64,000 nt of DNA, from the NCBI GenBank assembly GCA_016648135.1, contig JADDOH010001556.1, positions 1-64,000 of the forward strand, read 5' to 3'. The notes below the pieces were generated by a model, which was not told the origin of the DNA, did no database searches, and saw only the letters and a list, made by a program, of their open reading frames with translations. Shown piece after piece: positions 47,201 to 59,200 of the stretch. Each line of letters starts with the position of its first letter. The stretch's first letter is position 1. The position numbers and the translations under genes were made by a program. Origin of the DNA: Agrypnia vestita. Its lineage: Eukaryota > Arthropoda > Insecta > Trichoptera > Phryganeidae.

Positions 47201-50200
47201 GAAAATGTCACCCTTTAATGATAAAATCAATTATTCTCATTCAGACCACATTGGATAAACGAAGGACTTTGCAATTTTTATATTTCATAAATATGAAGCT
47301 TTTAACATCTATCTAAATTATATATTTCTTTCTACTTCCTAGATAATCTACAGCAAAGCCAAGGACCTGCTCCCGTCCGATGAGCTCACCTCATTGGAGA
47401 GACCCGACGATGAGGAAATTCAGGACACTACCGAGCGGACCAGACGCGCCCTAGAGAAGTTGACTAGCACCAAGGTGTCGGCCGCCATGCCCGGAAGATG
47501 CGCAGAGAAGAGTGTGAGTTTGAGTCTTTTATATTTTAAATCTTATCCCATGTAGGGCCCTCTGTGTAATAATAGGCTAGTTTAATTATGTTTATTGGAT
47601 TTTCAATACTGCTATTTTTTCTCAATAAAATTTTCATTTATACATTTAATATATACTTATTATTATTATGTGTGTGTTATGTCATGATAAAGTAACAAAT
47701 TTTATCTTTTCTTTTTTTTTAAATTCAAAGATATAACAAATACAATATTATTAATATCACCTTGCATTGTAGACAATAAAAAATAACAATGCAATTTATA
47801 CACAATTCATAATTACCACTCTCACTGGGTTATACTTGATTTTTTTTCATGTTTATAAATTAAGATGACCTAAATTATTACAGTAAATGTAAACAAATGA
47901 GTGATTTCTTATTTAGGTTATATTGTGTCATAATGTGAATTTGATTAGGTACAGTAAAACCCTGTTAATTCGAAACCCGATAATTTTAAAATTTTCAAAC
48001 TCACAAGTCCCAAAATTTTAATTTCATAATGGATTGACCCCAATAATTCGAAAACCCTAGTTATTCACAATTCAAAATAATTTTTAGCACCTTTTGCCAT
48101 AAATCAACACATTTTAGTTCATATAATTTAATTTTTTTTTGAAATTTGACAATCAAGTGCTTTTTTCATGAGTTTTATATTTTTGGTGAATTTTGCAATC
48201 GCATTGCGATTTTCTTTGTTCATAAAATGTATATAAAACTTATCTATTGTTTCAAGTTGGATCAAAGTAAAAGTTCATTTAGCATTCTCCACCAATCAAA
48301 CGTAAAAATGTTTCTGTAAAAATCTATGCTATAATGAACTTTTATTCTTATCCAACTTGAAACAACCGGACCTTAGATATTTTGCTATAAAAACATCTCT
48401 TTAATCTGACTGAGAATGTAGGATGAGTGATATCGATTTTATAGACATATATTTTTTTTTATTATATGGTGTGAATACTTTAAAATTCAAATATTAAGTA
48501 TTATTGAAGTAGTATTCAGCACATTTTTGATGTATATGTTGAGATATTGTATTTTTGCATCTTTTAGTAAGTTTACGTCTTCTTTTCGTTTCTATACCAC
48601 TGTATCTTCGTCAGAATAGATGCAGATCCATCCTGACGAAGATACAGTGGTATCGAAACCGGTAGACGTAAAGTTACTTTGAGAAATAAATTAACATATA
48701 TAGTGTTCATCCAGTGCTTATATAAAATTACACTAGTTATGTATCCATTTGAAAAATGTCTAAATTAATCTCTCTTGAGAATAATTTAAATGAAAATTTG
48801 TCCCGGAAGAAGTCAAATGGATTTAAATTCAAATGGATTTAAATTCAGTTTAAAATCAATCTTTGAATTCAATTAGAGTGGATTTAGGTAATTAATTATT
48901 TTATTGTGTTTTTGTATACATGTAATTAAAACTAATGAAATTGAAATAGAGTTGTTTTAACATTTAGGGTCCAGCCCAGTACATCAGATATACTCCAGCA
49001 CAGCAAGGCGCAGCATTTAATTCTGGTGCTAAACAAAGAGTTATCAGGTAAAGAACATACTTATCTCAGAGTCAACTCTTCAATTCCAACTCGCAAGAAA
49101 AAAATTCCCCCAAACATTATTTTTACTGTGTCTTGCAGAATGGTAGAGGCCCAGGTGGACCCGATGGAGCCCCCACGCTTTGCCATCAACAAGAAGATTC
49201 CCCGCGGTGCACCTTCTCCCCCAGCACCCGTACTCCACTCGCCGCCACGCAGAGTCTCCGTACGACAACAGAGAGACTGGAAGGTGCCCCCCTGTGTTAG
49301 CCACTGGAAAAATGCTAAAGGTATGTGGCAATAAATAAACCAGTATTATATATATTTATAAGCCTTAAAATCTGTTTTAGTTCATTAACAACTCATTAAC
49401 TTAACAAGTAATTTTGAATTAAAGGAATCCAAAAAGTATTACACAAGATTGCTTAAAGGATATAAATTAATTGAAATATATTATAGACGTCTCAATGATA
49501 CCAGTTATTTTTTTTATATGGAAAAGTAGGTGTGGAAGTCTATCGTATGACTGGCTAAGTGATCACTTTACACAATGTAATGTTTATACATGTATAAAAT
49601 ATTTGGAAGTTGTATACATATATATATATTAACTTTGCACACTTGTTCCATATGTGAGTTGTATTTTATTACCGCCCTCTGCGGTACAACAATATATACA
49701 CACGTTTTTCACAAAATTAACCGGATTTTTCATGTGTTTTCAATTTTGGCGTATTTCGCAATTGCATTGCAATTTTTTTGTTCCTTGAATTTCGAATAGA
49801 CGGGTTTCTGCGTGGTTAAATTTTTTTTTTTGCATCCCTTGAATTTTAAATTAACGAGTTTCTACTGTAATTAATTAAAATAATATTAATGTTTATAACG
49901 TAGTAATATTTATTCTTTAAAGAAATGACTTAACACTAACTGAAACTTTTTAATGCACACGTTGAGTTATATTTATCACAACTATAGTTTCGAGAGGAGC
50001 AGTTCCTCTCATCGTGAGGTTTTATTAATAACTAACCCAAATAAAGAAATTTTGTCAACTTATACGTAAGGCAAGGGGTCGCATGGTGCGGAGGATTTTT
50101 TTGGTCATTAGAGAAAACACATTTAGGATCGGAGACGTGTGGTGTAACTTAAGTTTATTTCATTAGAAAATAATATTTTATTCAGCAGAAAGCTTGCACG

Positions 50201-53200
50201 CAAATAGGTTCATAATATTTAATATTTCTTCAACTTTACCCTCATTCATCTCTTTACTACCAGGTTACACAATACCACTGGACAAGCGTCTAGCTGCCGA
50301 CGGTCGCGGGTTGCAACAGGTGCACATCAACGAGAACTTCAGCAAACTAGCGGAGGCCCTGTACATAGCCGACAGGAAGGCTCGTGAGGCGGTGGAGGCT
50401 CGTGCACAATTGGAACGCAAACTCGCCCAACGGGAGAAGGAAAAGAAGGAAGACCATCTAAGAATGATGGCCCAGAAAGCCAGGGACCACAGAAATGGTG
50501 AGGAGCTTTTGGGAGTTCTCTTAGTAATGTTAGAATAAATTTAATAGCTCACATTAAATTTATTGTAACCTGATCCTAATTTCTTCCTTAAAAAGTAAGT
50601 CTTATCTTTAGGCAGTATCAATTTAATAATCAGAACGTTGTATCTGATGAAGAGTTTTTTGGAAATATATTTTTTCATCTCTACGGAAATTAAAATTTGT
50701 CATCAAATTGGCCTCTTTGAAACTGTTTGAATACTGTAACCCAGTGCACTACTGTGCAATACTGTGGCGTGCAGTGGGTATAAACTTAGGTTATGCTGTG
50801 ACTGACCATATTTAAAATATGGTCAGTATATATGTACATATTTTGTATTTTTTATAATTAAATAAGGATTATTTAATTAATATTTGTTTCCCAGAATCTT
50901 TACTAATGCACATGCTTTTGCTTGTATGCGCTGCACGCCACTGCTGTAAACATTATTATAGTAAAACAGAATAAGTCATTTTTGTCCACTACAGGTATCA
51001 GAACCCTGGGAGACACAATCGGTGCAGGAGAGGATGGTATGGAGCTGGAAGTACCTGAAGGCGGAGAGGAAGAGAGAGACAGACTACGACAAGACAGACA
51101 CAGAGAGAGACAGCGGGATAGGAACATTGCCAGAGCAGCGCCAGACAAAAGGTAATTTTTTTATATTTGTAAACATGAGAGCTTATATTACATTAAAAAT
51201 ATATTGTAACGAGGCTAAAAAGAATTACGCACTTCTGTCAAGTCATAGTTGTTTGAAGTTGGCACAATACTATCGAAGGGTCTAGAATTACCTCCAGCTT
51301 TCGAGAGACATCTGCAACTTTCCAGGAACATCTGAAAGTTATGAGAACTTGCTAGTAAACATTAGAAAAGTCTAGTAAATACTAGAGAATTCACGAAGGT
51401 TCGAAAATCCAACGTTATCGTTATGAATAAACGGATCCAGGCTGCGGAAGGCCATTGTTATTTTGAAGTTTCCTACGACGTGGCTCTAGTGGCAAATCAC
51501 GAAGCGAAAACAGTGTTACCACCAGGCGTGTGAACTAAGCGACAGATAATTAAGTGAAGTACTTACTCTTGTGCGATATTTAAGCGAATAATCTGGAAAA
51601 GTTCTTACGTAGGGAAATAAACCGGAGCGAATAATTATAAAGCGATTATAAAGTGTCTATTTATGAGTGATAAATTTACGAAATAGTTAAGAATAGAGTT
51701 ACATTTAATAGTGTTAAGCAACTTTGTACGTTTGTTTAATTAATTAATCAGTAAGTAATAAATCCATTATTAAATTCCGGCGTTTTCATTAATTCCTCCT
51801 GCAGCCACGACACGTGACAATATTATACTTTGTGCTTCATAAAGAAGAAATATAATTTTCTTTGAAAAAGATGCCGTGTATCTCTGAAGGTTGCGAATAT
51901 TAAATTCACAAACCTAACAACCTTAAAATGCGCATACTGGCTATTTCCGTAATAAATTCAATAACATGATCTATAATCTTTATTTTTTATTGGCACCTCA
52001 TAATAAGATTTAGTCGACATCAGGTAGGGTCCTGAGTAAAAAATAACAGTAAAACCTCGTTAATTCGAAATTCAAGGGACCCAAAAAAAAATCGAATTGT
52101 GCGGAACCCCGTTAATTTGAAATTTTAAGTATTAAAAAAATCGCAATGCGATTGTGAAATTCTCCAAAAATCGTAGAACTCTTGAAAAAACCATTAATTC
52201 TGTTAAATTTATGCTTATATTTAAAGAAATTATTTTGAAAACGTGATATTTATTTTGTTAATGCAAAGATCGCGACATTTTGACATACGAGTATTTGCTG
52301 TTCTCACTTGCAAAAAATCTTTTTTTTTGGATGTCTGGATGGATGGCCATATTCAAAAATGTTAAGTTATACTTCAATTTATGGAACGCTTCTTCAATCT
52401 TCACACGAGTTTAGCATTTGATTCTGCCTTTTTTCCGGCTCAAACCAATAATGCACAGTTACTAAAGCCATGTATTCACTAGGGGACAAATTGTCCCTCA
52501 ACAGCACGCGCGGCATAGAGTCTACGTGACGTTGCAACGTCGTGCACTGTTCCGCGACGGCGCGCACAACATAGCGCGGCATTTCTACGTGCCGTGGCAG
52601 CGTTGCCATGCGCACGGTACCTGAGCGAGCTCACTGCAACATTACGCGGAGCGTCAGTACCACGTGGTATGTTTACAAGTGAATACGCATGCGCTGTTTC
52701 TGTCAAGATGACAATGTGGGGAAACGAAATTGTTCTTGAACTCATCGAGCTGTATCGATCGAAGATCGCATAGAATGTCCGTCCTTCTTTCTCTTTGCAG
52801 TAAATAATTTCGAATTCTCCTCTTTTTTCTCCTCTTACGTTTCGATAAACTCATTAACATAAACAGATACTGCGTATCTGTTTATGTTAATGAGTTTATC
52901 GAAAGATTCCGCGACATGTGGAAAACAATAATTTGCAAAAAGGACCTTGTTTTTAATAATATTCAATTTACTACCGTAAAACCTCGTTAATTTGAAATTG
53001 TAACCCAAAAAAACATTTTGAATTGCGCGGAACCCCGTTTTCGCCAAATGAGATACTGCAGCTGTCATCATAACCTCATCGGGTGACACTTCCGCGACAA
53101 GATATGCGAGTCCCGGTGTGTACACTTCAAATGACCGCGTCATTGTCCCCGAAACATGAGCGTAGATGTTGATGCGACATGCCGAGCGGAATGTTTGGCG

Positions 53201-56200
53201 ATTTGTCCCCTAGTGAATACATGGCTTAAAAACGTAGTTGCCAATAAATACGTGAAACAATAAAATAAGTCACTAATAACATCTTATAAAGAAAATGAAA
53301 CATTTTAATAACACAAACGCAGTTATTAGGAAAAAACTCGAACTAAAGATAAATTTAAAAACATGAAAAACAATTTAAAACATGTTTAGGTATGAGGATT
53401 GGCACAAACGCCGCAAACTAAACTATCCGCACATATCAAGGCAGCCAACTGAAGAAAGCCTACACAGGATTCCCCAATTTTAGGGATCGCGACACAATAT
53501 GTATAGAAAAGGGGCATTCCATAAGGTACCGTGAATTGATCGCGAAATACGCCAAGAATCATAAAACTCGTGAAAAATATCTGTTTTTCATATTTCGAAA
53601 AATCATTTCGAAAACGCAATCGCGACATTTCAAAGTACCTAATATTGACATATTTGTTGTTCTCACTTGCGAAAATACTCAAAATATTTTTTCAATTTTG
53701 TCAAAATTCAAAAAAAAATTGAATTACGGGAACTAAAATGTATTGATTTATGGCGCAAGGGGCTAAAAAATATTTAGAATTACGAATTACCGGGGTATTC
53801 AAATTATCGGAGTTAATTTAATACGAAATTCACATTTTGGGAAGTTTTAAAAATTTCGAATTATCGGAGTTTGAATTAACGGGGTTTTACTGTAACATCG
53901 TACAGTAGACTCCCGATTATCTGGGGTCTCAATAACTTTTTATCTAATATTTCTAAATTCTTTGTAAATACTAAAAATATCTTTTCTATCAATGAAATAG
54001 GGTATTTCACTTCTTTTTTTTATAGAAAAATCTTAACTTTGGTTTAGGAAATACGTTTATGAAAAAGATTTTTTTAATATGTATATTAAGTGTAATAACA
54101 TTTTGATTTTGATTTGATTTTGAAAATCAAGATTTTAAACTCCCCCAAAATGCTTATTTTCTCAAATGACGTTAGGCATGACTTTTTATATCATCTGACA
54201 TTTAACACGTAACAGCAAATTCGCGTGTTTAGACGTTCATTCGTTTTTTTTTACAAAATAAGCCGGCTTTTTTGTATAGTGCGTCCATAATGTCAGGGAA
54301 ATAGTTTTGTAGATATTATATGGTACCCAAATGTAAAAATTCATTCCTAAAAACTGAAAAATGAATCCAACCTTAAAGCATCAATTTTCGCTAAGTTGTC
54401 AGATTTTCCTCGGAAAACCCATCCTCCAATATTTTAAATATGTTCTTAGATAGTTATTTTATTAAAATAGATCACAAACACGGCAAAATCCGTATAAAAA
54501 CCGTGCAAACACGAGTAAAAACAAAGCGAAGACAAACAGTGGCCATAGAAAATAAACAAATGACAGTGACAAACACCATAGATCTCATATTGTTTATCTA
54601 TAATTCTTGCTAAACAATGTCATGACCAATCATATATCGCGTTTTAATGGAATTGTATTTTTTAAGATTTTTATTATAAAAATTATGAATGAAAACATTA
54701 TCCCATACCATCCATACTGAGTTACAAGATATAATTTATTTTTCTGAATCTATTTCATATATTTTCATAGATATGTGTTAAATGTGAAATTACCCTATTA
54801 CGGTAATAAAATATTAAACTCATGAAATTATGAACACACAGAATTGATAAATTGAAAACATCCTGAATTATGAAATCCCTCTCAATAGCGTCTTTGTTTT
54901 GACGCAAGCGGGAGAATGTGCTGCTACTCTAATTGTTAGTGTAAATAAGCACCTAGGTGATGTATTTTGAACTTATTCAATTGCTTATTTTGTATGCTCA
55001 CTACTTTATTTTTGTGCAGTATAAACTATGTATGTCACGTGTATTTTTTCCATTTTGATAATTTAGAGTCCTGTGTAAATTTCGTATCAGAGTTATCGCG
55101 CAACAGGTAAACACCCCGTTAAAGTTTTAAAATTAATTGTGAATACGGCAATATTATAGTTTTTTCGTGCTGTACAGTTGTGTGCTTGTAATTTACATAC
55201 TTTTCAATTTTTTTTCGATTTTGAAGAGATTTAATACGCAAACTCAGCAAAGAGCATCTTGCACCTGAAAATTTAATGTTGTAACATCTTGGTTTAATTC
55301 TTAATTGCATTGTTTTTTTCCATTTGCAGATCGAAATTGGTGAAGGATCGGGAAAGAGACATCTCAGAACAGATAGCTTTAGGTCTGCCGGCCAAGTCCA
55401 ATGCCGGCGGAGAGGGAATGTTTGACCAAAGATTGTTTAACACTTCTAAAGGAATGGACTCAGGTTAGACGATTCTCCTTTGAACTAATTTTCTTAATAA
55501 TTTTCTGTAGGTACATCAATTTTTTTGCATACAGCGTGTCGAACTATTAGCTGAACAAACCAATGAATCTATTTTAAATAATATCTAAAAACATATTTTT
55601 AAATGTCACGTTAAATAATTTAATAATATTTAATTAATTGATATGATGCTTAGCTGGGACCCAGTTTCGGACATATTCGGCTGTATTCTGAAAATAACAT
55701 GATTGATATTTTGGTGATTGTTATCCTAACACTCAATAATAGACAAGACTTAGTCTGCTTTATTCGGTGATTACTACCTCACCCCTCAAAAATAGAGGGG
55801 ATGTATTTATTTATGTCCATGTAATTACCTAATTATTTTACATTTATGAATCTACATGGTCTAATTAGTGTGATATGATAGCGATATGTTGATTGAGGGG
55901 AATGTGGAGTGGACTCATGAATAATTGTCATTAAAAATTCAAGACAGGAACCAGAAATTGCATCCTGTGTTTTTTAATTTTTTTTTTAAATTTAAAGACT
56001 ATCGACAGGTCAGAATGACCCTAATGGATAATCATTTAGGACAAGGTGATTAGTACAGTTATATTTTTATGTTTATACATATGATGTTGCAATATCACTT
56101 TTCAACACCCAACATTTTTTGTGCAGGAATGGCATATAAAACATTTTAAATTAAAATAGGTACATTAATATTTTGTTCGCATACACGGATTGTAAGGTCG

Positions 56201-59200
56201 GACCTCAACGACATGTGGGCGTTCTTAAAAGTACCTGTTTATTTGATGTTGAAACGATATTCACATCATCACGCAAACCAGTCATTGCAATCCAGAGTTT
56301 TGTCTAAAATATAAGTTTTGACAAATATTATATACAATAAATACTAATATTACTTTCAAAGTTGGCATAAATGAGTTTGTTTCACACAAATGTACTAATT
56401 TCTTCATCCAAAGTGTTCAAATATCAAATAAAAGCCAATACTTTCGTCACAATGATAGAAATGTTGTCATTTGGCGGATTTCTTGATGTTTCTCTGTTTT
56501 GGAGTGTTAGTGTAACAATCCCAAATAATAATCTTGTTATTTTCATAATATGGCCGAATACCAGTTAGGAATTTTTTAAGTAAAATTCTTGCCAATATCG
56601 ATGCTCAGACTCTGGTTCCATGGGGCTTAGAAAAAGTATTGCGTATTATTGATATCTATACGCATGTATTTGAAACTATAGCAAGACAATAATATATAAC
56701 TGTCACTTCGGCATTTTGACAAGTGGATCAAAATTAATACTTAATAAATATTGGCATAATTCGTTTTTCCTGCAGGTTTTGGTGACGAAGAGGCTTATAA
56801 CGTATATGACAAGCCGTGGCGTGAGCAGAACTCTCTGGGCAACCACCTGTACCGCCCCACCAAAAATATTGACAAGGATAATTATGGAGGAGACTTGGAA
56901 ACTATCATTAAAACTAATCGGTGAGTTATTAAATGTGTCTTTTCGATTTGAATTAGAATTAATTTGATACCGATTACAGAAACCTAAAAAATATTGCCAT
57001 TTCAATGAGGAATTTTATACAGGGTGTACCAGAGCTAGCAGCAGAAACTTGGCCGGTAGATTCCTGACTATTTTATGAGTCTAAAATGTTCAAGCAACCA
57101 TGACCTAATATCAATAGTTATGGAGATATGCAATATCAAAGTTTTCATTTTTTTTCCAATATTTCTGACTTATTTTTTGTAAAAAGTTGAACTATCATTA
57201 CAGTAACTTATATCGATTATGAAAAATTCATTTGCTTCAATACAACTTAAATAATATGATAAAAACCTTGTAAAAAATAACTTTTTTCAATTTTTGCAAG
57301 GTTTTTATCATTTTATTCGACTTGTATTAAAGCGAATGATTTTTTTTATAATCAATATAAGTTACTGTAATGATAGTTCAACTTTTTACAAAAAAAGTCA
57401 GAAATATTGAGGAAAAAAAATGCAAATTTTGATATTGCATATCTCCATAACTATTGATATTAGGCCATGGTTGCTTGAACATTTTAGACTCATAACATAG
57501 TCAGAAATCTACCTGCCAAGTTTCTGCTGCTAGCTTTGGTACACCCCATATATTGTGTACGTTATGCATATTATTTTGGGTCAGTCTCCAAATATATTGA
57601 TTCCAATATCAAATGTGATTTTGTATTGCAGTTTTGTGCCTGATAAGGAGTTCTCCGGGGCGGAGAAGTGGACCAGCCAGGCCCAGAGAGCGGGTCCTGT
57701 ACAGTTTGAGAAGGATGGGGGGCATAGAGAACCCGAACAGGTGAGGAATATACTTGTTCCCAGTTCATGTTGTTATTAATGTATTCAGTTATAAAATGTC
57801 AATAACAATGATGCCTAATGTGCGTCACTAACTAGATTAAGTTATCACGATCGTTAATAAATTTCTGTGATTATTGTGCCATTTATAACATTTTGCGTGT
57901 TATTTTATGTATGGTGATCTCTGCACGTACCAATGGTGCTGTACAGTAAAACCCCGATAAGTTTTTAAAACACACAAGACCCAAAATTTTAATTTAATAG
58001 TTGATTTACCATGTTAATTCGAAAACTGTGGTAATTCATAACACAAAATAATTTTTATACCCTTGCGCTACAAATTAATACATCACATTAAAGCCATGTA
58101 TTCACTAGGGGACAAATTGTCCCTCAACAGCACGCGCGGCATAGAGTCTATGTGACTGTTCCGCGACGTCGCGCACAACATAGCGCGGTATTTCTACGTG
58201 CCGTGCAACATTACCATGCGCACGGTACCCGAGCGAGCTCACTGCGAAATTACGCCGCGCGTCAGTACCACGTGGTATATTTACAAGTTAATGTGCATGC
58301 GCCGTATCCGTCATTGACATTAACGTGGGGAAACGAAATTGTTCTCCAACTCATCACGCTCTACCAAAGTCGTACAATTTTGTGGGACACTTCAAACCGT
58401 GAATATAAAAATTAAATGATGTGATGACCAACAGCGTTCCTTAATATTGTCTTGCTTGGCTATGGAAGGCCCGATTATTTGTAATAAATTGTCAAAACCA
58501 GTTGTTGTCATTCGAGTGAAATTGACAAAAGATCCGTCGGATATTCGAAGACCGCATAGAATATCCATCCTTCTTTCTCTTTGCAGTAAATAATTTCGCA
58601 CCCACCACCTTTTTTTCCTCTTAGGTTTCGATAAACTCGTTAAAATAAATAGATACGCAGCTGTCATCATAACCTCATTGATTATTTGTAATAAATTCTC
58701 AAAATCAGTTGTTGTCATTCGAGTGAAATTGACAAAAGAGCCATCAGACATTCGAAGATCGTATAGAATATCCATCCTTCTATCTCTTTGCAGTAAATAA
58801 TTTCGCACCCACCACCTTTTTCTCCTCTTACGTTTCGATAAACTCGTTAAAATAAATAGATACGCAGCTATCATCATAACCTCATCGGGCGGTAAGTGTA
58901 AATAGATACACAGCTGTCATCATAACCTCATCAGGCGACATTTCCACGACAAGTGATATGTCCCGGTGTGTACACGTCAAACGATCGCGTCATTGTCCCC
59001 GAAACATGTGCATAGATGTTGATGCGACATGCTGCGCGGAACGTTTCGCGGTTTGTCCCCTAGTGAATACATGGCTTAAGTCACATAATTCAATTTTTTT
59101 AAAACGATTTATGAAAAACGAACAATGTAAACGGGCAATTGTATTTCTAATAACTGTGCTTGTGTTGGTCTGAGTCAGAAAAAGACGGAATCAAAAGATA

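Noticed and set aside
49139..49334. Frameshift in the SKIP exon because the continuous open frame starts upstream at 49026
   Set aside because: The frame upstream of 49139 is intron read-through; the AG at 49137-49138 and the donor at 49048 give an exact in-frame join (RVIRMVEAQ).
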